A stretch of DNA of 46,289 bases from Corynebacterium sp. J010B-136 (lineage in GTDB: Bacteria > Actinomycetota > Actinomycetes > Mycobacteriales > Mycobacteriaceae): the NCBI RefSeq assembly GCF_002967075.1, contig NZ_PUGE01000011.1:1-46289 (forward strand), given 5' to 3'. The notes below the pieces were generated by a model that did no database searches, was not told the DNA's origin, and saw nothing but the letters and a program-made list of their open reading frames with translations. The position numbers and the translations under genes were made by a program. Below are positions 35,220 through 44,939 of the stretch, in pieces (within the stretch, counting starts at the first letter, position 1; each line of letters opens with the position of its first letter).

Positions 35220-35279
35220 AATGTTTTATCTGCAGCTACCTGCTGGTTAGCTAACTAACCAGCATTACTCTAACCGGTA

Positions 35280-36065
35280 TTACTTGCCTTTGCGCTCTTG
35301 AGCGCGACGCATACGACGGTTCATGCCAGCCATATTCTGCGCCTGGCGGGGCATTGGGCCCTTCGGCATACCTGCGACCTGGCCCGGGGTAGCGTCCATA
35401 GCCTCAATCTTGCGGGCTACAGCGTAAACCTCATTTTTGTTGTAGTTACGAGGAAGACGAATCAAGTGGTTGCGTAGCTTGCCTACTGGAACTTCATCCT
35501 CGCCATCGCCAACGTAGACCTCATAGATAGGAACGCCGCCAGCGAGCTTATCAACACGGCGCTTGAGCTGAGTCATCGTAGGCTTCAGACGGTTCTTGTT
35601 GCCCTCGGCTACAAAGACCACGCCAGGGTTACCGATAACGCGGTGGATGATGTCCTGCTGGCGGGTCATAGCAATACCTTGCTCGACCTTCCATGCCATA
35701 CCCACGGAATTCTTCAGCTGATTATCCAAAGCCCAACCGGCAACGCCAGGTTGATCTTCGACGCGCTTGTACATATCGCGTTCGAGGCGGCGAGTAAAAA
35801 TAATCATGGCGATAAGGAAGCCAACGCCCAGGCCCAAAATCAACATGAACCATTGGCCGTTGAATAACAGACCAATGAGGAAAAACAGCAAGCCCATGCC
35901 CAAGATGGACAGCAACATCAGTGGGATAAGTGCCTTATCCTGCTTGCGCTGCATCTGGAAGGCTTGCCACATTTGACCGCGGGTTTCCTTGCGCTTAGCG
36001 CGCTTTGCCACGCGCTCTTCCTTCTTTGCAGCCTTCAACGCTGCTTTATCTTGACCTTGTGCCAT
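35280..36065 (-). CDS. DUF4191 membrane protein (Rv2219-like)
   Basis: The 261-residue protein has a strongly basic, helical N-terminus (KAAKKEERVAKRAKRKE), two adjacent transmembrane helices (about 47-68 and 72-91) and a cytoplasmic domain with VEDQPGVAGWALD and GNPGVVFVAEGNKNRLKP, followed by a basic tail. The ATG at MAQGQDK has AGGA four bases upstream; an 18-codon upstream extension is not supported. It lies between glnA and lipA in both mycobacteria and corynebacteria. Function unknown. Confidence 0.87.
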   Translation of the reverse strand: MAQGQDKAALKAAKKEERVAKRAKRKETRGQMWQAFQMQRKQDKALIPLMLLSILGMGLLFFLIGLLFNGQWFMLILGLGVGFLIAMIIFTRRLERDMYKRVEDQPGVAGWALDNQLKNSVGMAWKVEQGIAMTRQQDIIHRVIGNPGVVFVAEGNKNRLKPTMTQLKRRVDKLAGGVPIYEVYVGDGEDEVPVGKLRNHLIRLPRNYNKNEVYAVARKIEAMDATPGQVAGMPKGPMPRQAQNMAGMNRRMRRAQERKGK

Positions 36066-36169
36066 AGTTCCTACTTTAGGGTGGTGGAGGGTGGAAAACA
36101 AAAAATCTGCGGCGACCAACCACCCATTCTATAAACAGGCGGCGAACACCGCAGATCTTCTTCTATTGC

Positions 36170-37258
36170 TTAGCGGATGCTAGCAGTAAATTTATCTGCA
36201 CCCACTGGGGTCTTTGCCAAGCGGGAAGTAACTGGCGTTTCTTCCGAAGGGCCGTACTTCTTCAGCAAGGATGATGCTTCCTGAGCGGTTGCGCCATCAG
36301 AAGTTTCTTCTAGGTGCTTGAGGTTTTCTGGCAGCTCCCAGCCACGCGCCTTCATCGCCTGGGTGTAAAGCTTGCCCGCGCGGTAAGAAGAACGCACCAA
36401 AGGACCAGACATAACGGTAAAGCCCAATTCCTTGGCGTACTTGGAGTGCGCAATGAACTCCTCTGGGCGAACCCAACGCTCAATTGGGTGGAAACGAGGA
36501 CCTGGACGCAGGTACTGCGTAATGGTGATGATGTCAGTGCCCACAGAGCGCATATCGCGCAGAGCTTCTTGAATCTCTTCCTCAGTCTCACCCATGCCCA
36601 AGATCAGGTTGGACTTGGTGATCAGGCCGAAGTCGTGTGCCTGCTGCAAAACATCCAAAGAACGCTCATAGCGGAATGCTGGGCGGATGCGCTTGAAAAT
36701 ACGAGGAACGGTTTCCAAGTTGTGAGCGAAGACCTCAGGGCGAGCCTCGAAGACTTCCTGCAGCAAGTCTGGCTTGCCGGAGAAGTCAGGGGTGAGGTTT
36801 TCTACACCCGTGTGAGGGTTCTTCTCGTGGATCTTGCGAACCACTTCAGCATAAAGCCATGCACCCTCATCTGGAAGGTCATCGCGAGTAACACCGGTGA
36901 TGGTGGCGTAGTTCAGATTCATCTCTTGGATGTTTTCTGCAACGCGACGTGGCTCATCGGTGTCCAATGCCTGTGGCTTACCAGTGGCAATGTCGCAGAA
37001 GTCACAACGGCGAGTGCAACGGTCACCGCCGATGAGGAAGGTAGCTTCTCGGGACTCCCAGCATTCGTGGATATTAGGACAGCCTGCCTCCTGGCAGACA
37101 GTGTGCAGGCCAGCGCCAGCAACACGCTTTTTCATGTCCTCATAACCAGGGCCGGTGCGGACCTGGTTACGGATCCACCTCGGCTTCTGCTCAATGGGTG
37201 ACTCCGCATTCTTCTTTTCAATGCGGAGCATCTTGCGTCCTTCAGGCTTAATAGTCAC
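36170..37258 (-). CDS. lipA: Lipoyl synthase
   Basis: A radical-SAM enzyme that inserts two sulfur atoms into protein-bound octanoyl groups. The auxiliary cluster cysteines are Cys55, Cys60 and Cys66 ([12 protein letters not shown]). The radical-SAM CX3CX2C is Cys81, Cys85 and Cys88 (CTRRCDFC). The usual C-terminal serine ligand lies in [11 protein letters not shown]. The GTG at [10 protein letters not shown] is chosen by comparison with the typical corynebacterial N-terminus; another in-frame GTG lies three codons earlier. It is downstream of lipB on the same strand with 164 bases between. Its clients GcvH and E2 are encoded nearby. Confidence 0.97.
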   Translation of the reverse strand: MTIKPEGRKMLRIEKKNAESPIEQKPRWIRNQVRTGPGYEDMKKRVAGAGLHTVCQEAGCPNIHECWESREATFLIGGDRCTRRCDFCDIATGKPQALDTDEPRRVAENIQEMNLNYATITGVTRDDLPDEGAWLYAEVVRKIHEKNPHTGVENLTPDFSGKPDLLQEVFEARPEVFAHNLETVPRIFKRIRPAFRYERSLDVLQQAHDFGLITKSNLILGMGETEEEIQEALRDMRSVGTDIITITQYLRPGPRFHPIERWVRPEEFIAHSKYAKELGFTVMSGPLVRSSYRAGKLYTQAMKARGWELPENLKHLEETSDGATAQEASSLLKKYGPSEETPVTSRLAKTPVGADKFTASIR

Positions 37259-37422
37259 AAATTCCACCCTACGTGTTGTGCGATTTTAAATTCAACTAAT
37301 TACGATACTGACCTTGTATTTTTGACCCCGTTGATGGGTGCGCTTAAGGCCTTAATTCCTTCAATCCCACCGGTTGCTGAAATATTCCGAAAACGGACAT
37401 CGCTACCCGAATAGGGGCAGAC

Positions 37423-38244
37423 TTAAGAACCAGCGTGATCAGCCAAGGAAGACTGCGCGCGTGCTTGGCGCGCTTTCTCATTAGCTAATTTGATGGGGTC
37501 TGGGGCAGAGGCGAAAGTGTGGTCGGCGACAACCATGCGGCCGGCCAAGGTATCGTCAAGCGCAATGAGCAAGGGCTCAACCGCATCATCTACGGTGACA
37601 TCGCGGCCCAGCTCTAGCGCCAGGGTGGTGATATCGGCATCATCAATACCGCAGGCAATAATGTGCTCGTAGTAGTCCAAGATATTGTCGCAATTGAGCG
37701 CCAGGCCATGCATGGTGACCCCACGCGTAATGCGAATGCCTAAGGCCGCAATCTTGCGGTCGCGGTGTGATGCTGCGGGGTCTTTTGCAGTGGTAGTCGA
37801 TGGCACCCATACACCCGAGCGGCCATCGATACGCCCAGCTGTTGTTACCCCCATTTCTCGAACGGTATGAATAACAGCTTCTTCTAGGCGGCGGACATAA
37901 TCGACGACATCGACAGGCTCTGCCAACTTGATAATCGGGTAGACCACCAACTGGCCCTCTCCATGCCAGGTAATCCGGCCGCCACGATCAACATTGATAA
38001 CCGGAAGACCGTTGGTGGGCATATCTTCGGGCTGCGTGCGCTTGCCCGCCGTATACACAGCGGGGTGCTCAACGACCAGCAACGTGTCTGCAACTTCATC
38101 ACGTGCGCGCTGTGCTGCTACTTCTGCTTGATAGTCCCAGGCTTCTTGATAATCCATACGGCCTAAACGTCTCACCTCTACCGGGGCAGTAGAAGCGCGA
38201 ATAGATCGATCAGCGGGGAAAAACGGGTCACGCGGAGCAGTCAT
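37423..38244 (-). CDS. lipB: Lipoate-protein ligase B (octanoyltransferase)
   Basis: It moves octanoate from acyl carrier protein to a lysine of lipoyl domains, the step before LipA. Conserved segments include [18 protein letters not shown]. The catalytic pair is visible as Lys164 in [10 protein letters not shown] and Cys198 in IIACGI. The 273-residue length fits actinobacterial LipB. The ATG giving MTAPRD is chosen over a longer frame because homologues start near this point. gcvH lies 64 bases upstream on the same strand. Confidence 0.95.
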   Translation of the reverse strand: MTAPRDPFFPADRSIRASTAPVEVRRLGRMDYQEAWDYQAEVAAQRARDEVADTLLVVEHPAVYTAGKRTQPEDMPTNGLPVINVDRGGRITWHGEGQLVVYPIIKLAEPVDVVDYVRRLEEAVIHTVREMGVTTAGRIDGRSGVWVPSTTTAKDPAASHRDRKIAALGIRITRGVTMHGLALNCDNILDYYEHIIACGIDDADITTLALELGRDVTVDDAVEPLLIALDDTLAGRMVVADHTFASAPDPIKLANEKARQARAQSSLADHAGS

Positions 38245-38308
38245 GTTTTCCCAGTGTAGTACTTGGGGCAAACTGCTCCGCGCTTAAAGGTGCGAAATGT
38301 AAAAAGGC

Positions 38309-38698
38309 TTAGATGCCGTTTTCTGCTGCGTATTCATCAGCGGTCATAACCTCGCCGAGTTCTTCAACCTCGACCTCAAATAGCCAACCTTCACCGAAAG
38401 GATCGTTGTTGATGATTTCATAATCATCATGCACTGCCTCGTTCACAGCGGTCACGGTGCCGGTGACAGGGCTGTATAGGTCAGAAACGGACTTGGTGGA
38501 TTCAACCTCACCACAGGTCTCACCTGCAGTGACGCTATCGCCAACTGCTGGAAGCTCAGCGAAGACAACCTCGCCAAGACGGTCTGCGGCAACAGAGGTA
38601 ATGCCGATGCGAACAGTATTGCCAACGATTGCGTCCTGAGCGGCGTTAATCCACTCGTGGTCTTCGGAGTAAGTAAATTCTGCAGGTAGGTTAGCCAT
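38309..38698 (-). CDS. gcvH: Glycine cleavage system H protein
   Basis: This lipoyl carrier shuttles the aminomethyl group between GcvP and GcvT. The 129 residues include HEWI, the [15 protein letters not shown] beta-turn region and the lipoyl lysine Lys69 in [22 protein letters not shown] lies seven bases before the ATG. It is separated from gcvT and gcvP by two oxidoreductase genes but lies next to lipB, whose product modifies it. Confidence 0.97.
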   Translation of the reverse strand: MANLPAEFTYSEDHEWINAAQDAIVGNTVRIGITSVAADRLGEVVFAELPAVGDSVTAGETCGEVESTKSVSDLYSPVTGTVTAVNEAVHDDYEIINNDPFGEGWLFEVEVEELGEVMTADEYAAENGI

Positions 38699-38872
38699 AG
38701 GAACTATCCTTTCATTGACGTGCCTGATCCGCCGGGAATGCAGCGAATAGGTGCATGGGTTGAAGTATCGCTTTTACTTTAGCGCAGCGAAGCACTTTTC
38801 ATGCCACTATCGCACGTTGGTATTGCCCCTTCGGGGGTTAAAAATTTGCCCCCATCGGACATTGAGCAGTGC

Positions 38873-40015
38873 CTAGGTGCCAGATTTCAGATCGCGGGTA
38901 ATGCTAATGACGGCATCGCGACCTGCCCGGTTAGCTCCTACTGTGGATTGGGAAGGGCCATAGCCAATGAGGTGAAGATTCTTCTTTCCCTTTACCTGCG
39001 TGCCCTCAATGTTGATCCCGCCCTTCTCGTTATAAAGGTTCAGCGGGTCCAAGTGCGCCAAGCTGGGACGAAAGCCAATCGCCCAAATGATGGTGTCTAC
39101 TTCAACTTTGGTGCCATCTGCTTCGATAATGCCGTTTTCGTACAAGCCCTGGAATATCGGCCGGCGATTCAATGCGCCGTTAGCGTGTGCTCTTTTCGCA
39201 TCTTGGTTAAAGATTAAGCCGGTATAAGAAACAATGGAGCGCGGTGCGTTTCCTGCCTCGGTGTGCTTGGTTACCTTGTCGATGGTCTGTCTTCCGCCTT
39301 CCTCAGCGGTAAACGATGCCCGGAAGAAAGGCTTGGTGCGGGTGTACCAATAAGTTTGTTTCGCGACATCGGAGATTTCAGCTAGTTGCTGCACCGCGGA
39401 GATTCCACCGCCGACTACTGCCACGCGCTGGCCGGTGAAATCTTCCATGCGGACATAGTCCTTGGAATGTAATTGGCGGCCTTGGAATTTCTCAATGCCC
39501 GGGTACTGCGGCTGATTCGGGTTATTCCACGTTCCCGTCGCGTTGATGACAGCGTCAACCTGCCATGTGGAGCCAGCATAAGGAGAATTTGTACCAGCGC
39601 CGGGGGATTGTTCCGCTAGTTTGATGCGATAGCCACTCCCAGCCTCATTAACGCTAGCGACCGAAACTGGGCGAATGATGGGCAAGTCCATCTTGGCTTC
39701 ATAGTCCGAGAAGTAGTTCGGGACTGCCTCACGCGCGGGCGTAGTTTTCTTGATATCGGATTGTTCCATGCCGGGTAAATCAAAAATCCCATTGACGGTT
39801 GCCATGGTCAGTGATTCTTGCCGGTGGCGCCAGGCGCCGCCGGCGGATTCTTCTGCATCGAAGACGATAAAGGTGCCCAGGGAGGACTCTTGACTGCCTT
39901 GGAAGGCGGAAGGATTATCGAGCGCGCTGATAAAACCACGGCGGGCTAGGTGATATGCGGCTGAAAGACCGGCCTGACCGGCGCCAATCACGGCGACAGT
40001 TGCATGGAAATTCAT
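38873..40015 (-). CDS. FAD-dependent oxidoreductase, flavin-monooxygenase type
   Basis: The 380-residue protein has an N-terminal FAD-binding Rossmann motif (VIGAGQAGLSAAYHLA, GxGxxG at about 10-15) and a second dinucleotide motif VAVVGGGISAVQQ near 195, the arrangement of flavin-containing monooxygenase-like enzymes. It also has a C-terminal IIWAIGFRPSLAHL relative of the ATG/D-type motif and GYGPSQSTVGANRAGRDA. The substrate is unknown. It is downstream of the MhuD-like gene on the same strand; an inverted repeat lies between them. Confidence 0.85.
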   Translation of the reverse strand: MNFHATVAVIGAGQAGLSAAYHLARRGFISALDNPSAFQGSQESSLGTFIVFDAEESAGGAWRHRQESLTMATVNGIFDLPGMEQSDIKKTTPAREAVPNYFSDYEAKMDLPIIRPVSVASVNEAGSGYRIKLAEQSPGAGTNSPYAGSTWQVDAVINATGTWNNPNQPQYPGIEKFQGRQLHSKDYVRMEDFTGQRVAVVGGGISAVQQLAEISDVAKQTYWYTRTKPFFRASFTAEEGGRQTIDKVTKHTEAGNAPRSIVSYTGLIFNQDAKRAHANGALNRRPIFQGLYENGIIEADGTKVEVDTIIWAIGFRPSLAHLDPLNLYNEKGGINIEGTQVKGKKNLHLIGYGPSQSTVGANRAGRDAVISITRDLKSGT

Positions 40016-40079
40016 AGCTCCCAGCTTACCCGAATTAGAGTTGACGTGTCACCTATGTGGGGTGGGTGGGTTGGGAGCT
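40016..40079. other. Long-range inverted repeat between the flavoprotein and MhuD-like genes
   Basis: AGCTCCCA and TGGGAGCT, perfect 8-base arms, are separated by 48 bases. The left arm abuts the flavoprotein start codon. It could terminate the MhuD-like transcript or fold over the flavoprotein leader. Confidence 0.35.
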
Positions 40080-40104
40080 TAACATGCCAAGGCTTAGTGA
40101 AGCC

Positions 40105-40425
40105 CTACTGGACTGGTGGTGCTGGCTCGACCTCATCGAGGTTAACGATTTCGAATTCCAGCAAAGTTGCACCGGTTGCTACTGGCTGACGTCCGGTAGA
40201 GACGTGGGAAGGCTGGCGCTGAGAGCTCCACTGCTGAAAGTCTTCTTCGGTTTCCCATTCGGTGACGATGAAGTAGCGATCTTCACCTTTGGTAGGGCGT
40301 AGCATCTGGAAACCCTTAAAACCTGGTGCGTTATCTACCGAGTGCTTGCGCGCAGCAAAGCGGGCTTCGAGTTCTGGGCCTTGTCCTTCAGGGACTTCAA
40401 TGGCGTTAATTTTGATTACAGACAT
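40105..40425 (-). CDS. MhuD-like heme-degrading monooxygenase
   Basis: The ABM-fold protein (106 residues) closely resembles mycobacterial MhuD, which degrades heme to release iron. It keeps Asn7 (VIKINAIEVP), the residues around the heme pocket (PGFKGFQMLRP, YFIVTEWE), Trp66, His74 as the likely axial ligand (one residue earlier than MhuD His75 because of a one-residue gap), and PVATGATLLEFEIV. Homodimer formation is expected. It is in a run with a flavoprotein that could conceivably supply electrons, which is inference. An inverted repeat with AGGTTT arms lies upstream. Confidence 0.87.
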   Translation of the reverse strand: MSVIKINAIEVPEGQGPELEARFAARKHSVDNAPGFKGFQMLRPTKGEDRYFIVTEWETEEDFQQWSSQRQPSHVSTGRQPVATGATLLEFEIVNLDEVEPAPPVQ

Positions 40426-40469
40426 AGACGCGCTCCTTAGTGCGACTTTTCGACGTCCTAGAAACTTCT

Positions 40470-40487
40470 AAACCTCAACTAAGGTTT
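40470..40487. promoter_or_regulatory. Inverted repeat upstream of the MhuD-like gene
   Basis: AAACCT-CAACTA-AGGTTT is a perfect 6-bp inverted repeat about 45 bases before the start of the gene. Its half-sites resemble DtxR half-sites but point the opposite way, so iron control is only a possibility. Confidence 0.4.
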
Positions 40488-40545
40488 GATGTCCAGCCTA
40501 GCGAAAGTTTGATGCCCTGTGGGTGCTTTGAGGTGTGAAAACAAA

Positions 40546-40602
40546 CGCACTCCACAAACATGGCCGCAATCGGTGATGAAAGCGGGACGCTCGTGGAGTG
40601 CG
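40546..40602 (-). terminator. Terminator after gcvT
   Basis: CGCACTCCAC and GTGGAGTGCG form a perfect 10-bp stem with a 37-base loop. On the minus strand it is followed by TTTGTTTT, just past the gcvT stop. Confidence 0.72.
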
Positions 40603-40619
40603 AAAGCTAGCTGCGGGTA

Positions 40620-41723
40620 TTACTTCTCGCGGCTATAGAAAGGCGTCTTGGTAACGGTGAAGGGGTAACGCTTGCCGCGAATATCCACTTCTACTTCTGC
40701 GCCTTCTTCGAGGTTTGCGGCAGTATCTACCAGTGCCAGGGCAATAGGGTGTCCCAGCGTCGGCGATGGCTGACCCGAAGTTACGGTGCCTACCAACTGC
40801 TCGCCGGCATAGATTTCTGCACCAGTGCGCGCTGCACGGCGCTCAGAGGAGGTCAAAGCCGTGATAACTTGCTTAGGGCCTTCTTCCAAGCGCTGGCGTA
40901 GAACCTCTGCGCCGACGAAGTCAGCGGTCTTCTTCTTAAACGCCACGCCCATGCCTGCTTCGACAGGAGTGATATCGCGGGAGAGCTCATTGCCGTACAA
41001 AGGCATGCCAGCTTCCAAGCGCAAGGAATCGCGTGAAGCCAAACCACATGGTGTAACACCATCTTGGTCGATGAAAAGCTGCCAGAGCTTGGTCGCATCG
41101 GCGTTGTAGATCATCAGCTCGAAGCCGTCTTCGCCGGTGTAGCCGGTGCGCGCGACGATGGTGTCAACGTCTGCGACTTTGGCCATGGTTGCGGCATAGT
41201 AAGGAAGGTTTTCTACTTCTTCCTTCGATTCTTCAGCAACCTGTTCGACTAGAACCTTGGCTGCATTAGGACCCTGCAGGGCAATCATCGCAACATCCAA
41301 GGACTCATTGTTGAGTTCTACGTCGAAGCCTTTAGTGCGCTGATTAAAAGCTTCCCAGACCACATCAGTGTTGCCAGCGTTTGGCACTACCAAGAACTTG
41401 GTATCGGAGAAACGGTAGGAAATAAGGTCATCGATGATGCCGCCGTCTTCAGCGACAATCATGGAGTACTTCGCCTTGCCATTTTTCACGGTCTCCATGT
41501 TGGAGATCAGAGCATAGGACAAAAATGCTGCTGCGTCTGGACCGTTAACCCAAATCTCACCCATGTGCGAGAGGTCAAACATACCGACTGCATTGCGTAC
41601 AGCGTGGTGCTCATCGAGCTCTTTGCCGTACTTCAAGGGCATATTCCAAGGACCAAAAGCGGTAAAGGATGCGCCGAGCTTTTCGTGCTCTGCGTACAGT
41701 GGGGACTGGCGTAGTTCTGACAT
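40620..41723 (-). CDS. gcvT: Aminomethyltransferase (glycine cleavage T protein)
   Basis: It transfers the methylene group from lipoylated GcvH to tetrahydrofolate, releasing ammonia. Visible features are the N-terminal SPLYAEHEKLGASFTAFGPW, FDLSHMGEIWVNGPDA, ARTGYTGEDGFELMI and the C-terminal barrel with TSGQPSPTLGHPIALALVD. The start at MSELRQSP is four bases after the gcvP stop, and the upstream extension overlaps gcvP; translational coupling is likely. 367 residues, standard size. Confidence 0.97.
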   Translation of the reverse strand: MSELRQSPLYAEHEKLGASFTAFGPWNMPLKYGKELDEHHAVRNAVGMFDLSHMGEIWVNGPDAAAFLSYALISNMETVKNGKAKYSMIVAEDGGIIDDLISYRFSDTKFLVVPNAGNTDVVWEAFNQRTKGFDVELNNESLDVAMIALQGPNAAKVLVEQVAEESKEEVENLPYYAATMAKVADVDTIVARTGYTGEDGFELMIYNADATKLWQLFIDQDGVTPCGLASRDSLRLEAGMPLYGNELSRDITPVEAGMGVAFKKKTADFVGAEVLRQRLEEGPKQVITALTSSERRAARTGAEIYAGEQLVGTVTSGQPSPTLGHPIALALVDTAANLEEGAEVEVDIRGKRYPFTVTKTPFYSREK

Positions 41724-41727
41724 TGGT

Positions 41728-44586
41728 TTAAGCCTCCTCGGTGGAATCGGTGTCGGCATCGAAGTCGAATGCCTCTGGCGGTGGGCAGGAGCACACCAAG
41801 TTGCGGTCGCCGTATGCTTCATCCAGGCGGCGAACCGGTGGGAAGTACTTGTTCAAACGCAGTGAAGGAACTGGCCATGCAGCCTTTTCACGGCTAAAGG
41901 AGTACTCCCAATCATCGCTTGAGACTGACAGTGCGGTGTAAGGCGCGTGGTGGATGACCGAATCTTCATATGCGATCTTGCCATCGATGATTTCCTGAAT
42001 CTCCGCACGGATGGTGCGCATTGCTTCAATGAAGCGATCCAGTTCAGCAATATCCTCGGATTCAGTAGGCTCCACCATCAAGGTGCCAGCCACTGGGAAT
42101 GCCAGGGTAGGAGCGTGGAAACCAAAGTCGATCAAACGCTTGGCAACGTCTGCTGCAGTAACGCCTGAGGCATCGGTAAGCGCGCGCAGATCCAAAATGC
42201 ACTCGTGTGCAACAAGACCTTCATTACCGGTGAACAGAATCGGGAAGGAATCGGAGAGCTCACGTGCCAGGTAGTTAGCACCCAAGATGGCGTGTGCAGT
42301 AGCGGAGGTTAGACCCTCGCCACCGGTCATGGCGATGTATGCCCAGGTAATTGGCAGAACACCGGCCGAACCAAACTGCGAAGCAGTAATTGGAACGCCT
42401 TGCTCTACTGGCGTTGGATTAGCAGGATCCAGCTCATCAGCTGCAGCATCCGTTGGCAGGAATGGAATGAGGTGTTCAGCGACACCAATTGGTCCAACAC
42501 CTGGACCGCCACCGCCGTGAGGAATGGTGAAAGTCTTGTGCAGGTTCAGGTGCGAGACATCGCCGCCGAACTTGCCCGGCTGAGCCCAACCAGTCAAAGC
42601 ATTCATGTTTGCGCCATCAATGTAGACCTGGCCGCCAGCGGCATGGATCTTGTCGCAGACTTCGCGCACCTCCGGGTCAAAGACGCCGTGAGTGGATGGG
42701 TAGGTGATCATGATGCCGGCCATGTTCTCACCATGCTTGGCGATCTTGGCATCGAGATCTTCTAGATCGATGGAGCCGTCTTCCGCAGTCTTGACCACAA
42801 CGACGCGCAGGTTAGCCAGCGTCGCGGAAGCAGCGTTGGTGCCGTGCGCGGACGCAGGAATCAACACGATATCGCGGTTGGTGTCACCATTTGCGACGTG
42901 GTAGCGGCGGATAGCCAAAAGGCCAGCTAGCTCGCCCTGGGAACCAGCGTTTGGTTGGATAGAAACCTTGGCGTAGCCGGTCAGCTCAGCCAACCAGCCT
43001 TCTAACTCTTCAATGAGCTCACGCCAGCCCTGGGTTGCGTATTCAGGGGAGTAAGGGTGAACATTGGCGAACTCTGGCCAGGTGATGGGCTCCATGGCCG
43101 CGGTTGGGTTGAGCTTCATCGTGCATGAGCCCAAAGGAATCATGGTGCGATCTAGCGCCAGATCCTTATCACCGAGCTTGCGCAGGTAGCGCATCATCTG
43201 GGTTTCGGAGTGGATGGAGTTAAAGATTTCGTGGGTGAGCACCTCGGTGGTGCGGGTGAGTGCCTCAGGTAGTGGGAAATCTGCATTATCTACTGCAGCG
43301 GCACCAAAGGCATCCGCCAAGACAGCAACATCGCCCTGGGTTGCGGACTCACCGAAGGAGACAGAAACCTTATCCTCGCCAATGGTGCGCACCAGGTATC
43401 CGGCCTTTTCCAAGCTGGACTTAACGGATGCGGCATCAACGCCTGCAACGGTAACGGTGTCGAAGAACTCCGAGGAAGTAATCTTCAGACCCTGAGCGGT
43501 AACTGCAGCGGCAAAGGAAGCAGCCAAGGAGTGCACGTGATTAGCAATCTCCTTCAAGCCTTCTGGACCGTGGTAGACGGCGTACATGGCAGCCACGTTG
43601 GCCAGAAGCGCCTGGGCGGTACAAATATTTGACGTCGCGCGTTCACGGCGGATGTGCTGTTCACGAGTCTGCAGCGCCAAGCGGTAAGCAGGACGGCCTT
43701 CAGAATCAACCGATACGCCAACCAAACGGCCTGGCATCTGACGCTTTAGCTTGTCAGTTACCGCCATGAAAGCAGCGTGTGGGCCGCCGAAGAAGAGCGG
43801 TACGCCAAAGCGCTGGGAGGAACCAATGACAATGTCTGCGCCGAATGTACCCGGGCCTTCCAGAAGCAGCAAGGACAACAGGTCAGCCGCGACGGAAACT
43901 AGTCCGCCGCGGCCATGGATTTCTTCGATGACAGCACGTGGGTCAAAAATATCGCCCTCGGTACCGGTGTAAGCAACAACTGCGCCGACGAGGTCTTCGC
44001 CAACCACACCGTTGCTCAAGTCAGCAATTTCCACCTCAAGGTCGATTGCACGGGCGCGCTCTGCCGCCACGGTGAGAACCTGTGGGTGTAAACGGGCGTC
44101 CAGCAGTACGCGGCGGCCCTTCTTGACCGCACGAGACATCAACCCCACGGCCTCCGCGACTGCCGATGCCTCATCCAGCAAAGAAGCATTAGCAATAGGC
44201 AAGCCGGTGAGGTCTTGAACCATGGTCTGGAAGTTCAGTAGTGACTCAAGGCGACCCTGGGAAATTTCTGGCTGGTAAGGGGTATAAGCGGTGTACCAAC
44301 CAGCGTCTTCTACCAAACCGCGGCGAATAACAGCAGGGGTGATGGTGTCTGAGTAGCCCTGGCCGTAGAAAGACTTCAGCACGACATTTTTATCAGCGTA
44401 AGCGCGAAGCTTGGCTTGTGCGTCGGTCTCACTCAATGCCTGCGGCATATTAAGCGCATCCGTAATGCTAATGGACTGGGGGATTGCTGAGGTGACAAGC
44501 GCTTCTACGCTGTCATAACCCACACGCGCCAGCATGTCCTTAGATTCTGTGGCATCTGGCCCAAGGTGGCGGGCAATGAAATCCAT
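41728..44586 (-). CDS. gcvP: Glycine dehydrogenase (decarboxylating), P protein
   Basis: This PLP enzyme decarboxylates glycine and loads the aminomethyl group on GcvH. The 952-residue single-chain form has both homologous halves. The PLP lysine is Lys684 in NLHKTFTIPHGGGGPGVGPI. ATG (MDFIARHLGP) is preferred over TTG three codons earlier because AAAGGAG is then ten bases away. It leads the gcvP-gcvT operon from its own promoter. The shared L protein (Lpd) is not in the window. C. glutamicum ATCC 13032 is known to lack P, T and H, so this system marks a different species. Confidence 0.97.
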   Translation of the reverse strand: MDFIARHLGPDATESKDMLARVGYDSVEALVTSAIPQSISITDALNMPQALSETDAQAKLRAYADKNVVLKSFYGQGYSDTITPAVIRRGLVEDAGWYTAYTPYQPEISQGRLESLLNFQTMVQDLTGLPIANASLLDEASAVAEAVGLMSRAVKKGRRVLLDARLHPQVLTVAAERARAIDLEVEIADLSNGVVGEDLVGAVVAYTGTEGDIFDPRAVIEEIHGRGGLVSVAADLLSLLLLEGPGTFGADIVIGSSQRFGVPLFFGGPHAAFMAVTDKLKRQMPGRLVGVSVDSEGRPAYRLALQTREQHIRRERATSNICTAQALLANVAAMYAVYHGPEGLKEIANHVHSLAASFAAAVTAQGLKITSSEFFDTVTVAGVDAASVKSSLEKAGYLVRTIGEDKVSVSFGESATQGDVAVLADAFGAAAVDNADFPLPEALTRTTEVLTHEIFNSIHSETQMMRYLRKLGDKDLALDRTMIPLGSCTMKLNPTAAMEPITWPEFANVHPYSPEYATQGWRELIEELEGWLAELTGYAKVSIQPNAGSQGELAGLLAIRRYHVANGDTNRDIVLIPASAHGTNAASATLANLRVVVVKTAEDGSIDLEDLDAKIAKHGENMAGIMITYPSTHGVFDPEVREVCDKIHAAGGQVYIDGANMNALTGWAQPGKFGGDVSHLNLHKTFTIPHGGGGPGVGPIGVAEHLIPFLPTDAAADELDPANPTPVEQGVPITASQFGSAGVLPITWAYIAMTGGEGLTSATAHAILGANYLARELSDSFPILFTGNEGLVAHECILDLRALTDASGVTAADVAKRLIDFGFHAPTLAFPVAGTLMVEPTESEDIAELDRFIEAMRTIRAEIQEIIDGKIAYEDSVIHHAPYTALSVSSDDWEYSFSREKAAWPVPSLRLNKYFPPVRRLDEAYGDRNLVCSCPPPEAFDFDADTDSTEEA

Positions 44587-44595
44587 AAGTGTCAA

Positions 44596-44850
44596 ACTCC
44601 TTTGGAGGAACGATACATTTGTCCAGGCTTGCTAAAGCGACCGCACGAAGGCAGTCAACATTCCTCATTATATGGCTAGCCCCGGCTTTTCATTGCTTTT
44701 CTACCCACGCCTAGCCACCGCTTGTAATGCCTCCTGTGAAAGCGCTGTTATAACCAGCATGAACGCCAGCTTTGAAGAAAATGTGAAGACTGCAATGCGG
44801 ATTTGTTAGTTTTTGATACCCCCGAAAATGAGAACCTGGGGAGGAGAAAA
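44596..44850. other. gcvP upstream region without a gene
   Basis: No coding sequence is supported. It contains the gcvP promoter hexamer at 44667-44672 and a leader of about 75 bases. The conserved blocks of a glycine riboswitch were looked for and not found. A regulator-controlled promoter is therefore more likely. Confidence 0.5.
44667..44672 (-). promoter_or_regulatory. -10 box of gcvP
   Basis: A perfect TATAAT on the minus strand lies about 80 bases before the gcvP start. No good -35 hexamer is seen at 16-18 bases upstream, which suggests an activated or -10-driven promoter. Confidence 0.5.
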
Positions 44851-44854
44851 CCAC

Positions 44855-44890
44855 AAAGCCACCATGTAGAAATTTCTACATGGTGGCTTT
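44855..44890. terminator. 36-bp perfect palindrome: terminator after the E2 gene
   Basis: Two 18-base arms (AAAGCCACCATGTAGAAA and its complement) meet with no spacer. It is 50 bases past the E2 stop and followed by T-rich sequence on both strands. Gene order suggests it ends the E2 transcript and insulates gcvP. Confidence 0.85.
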
Positions 44891-44939
44891 TGCTTCTAAC
44901 TCAAACGGCTAGAAGCTACCGTACATTCTGAAACTGGAC

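Noticed and set aside
36314..37201. A 295-codon plus-strand frame opposite lipA
   Set aside because: It is a shadow of lipA; translation gives no recognisable domain and no plausible start signal.
38699..38872. Regulatory RNA upstream of gcvH
   Set aside because: Only a short leader with a normal ribosome-binding site is present; no conserved aptamer elements were recognised.
40470..40487. Canonical DtxR iron box
   Set aside because: The half-sites run AAACCT...AGGTTT, opposite to the TTAGGT...ACCTAA order of the DtxR consensus, so it is listed only as an unassigned inverted repeat.
44596..44850. Glycine riboswitch upstream of gcvP
   Set aside because: The conserved glycine-aptamer core blocks were not found on the gcvP strand; only a promoter and a short leader are visible.
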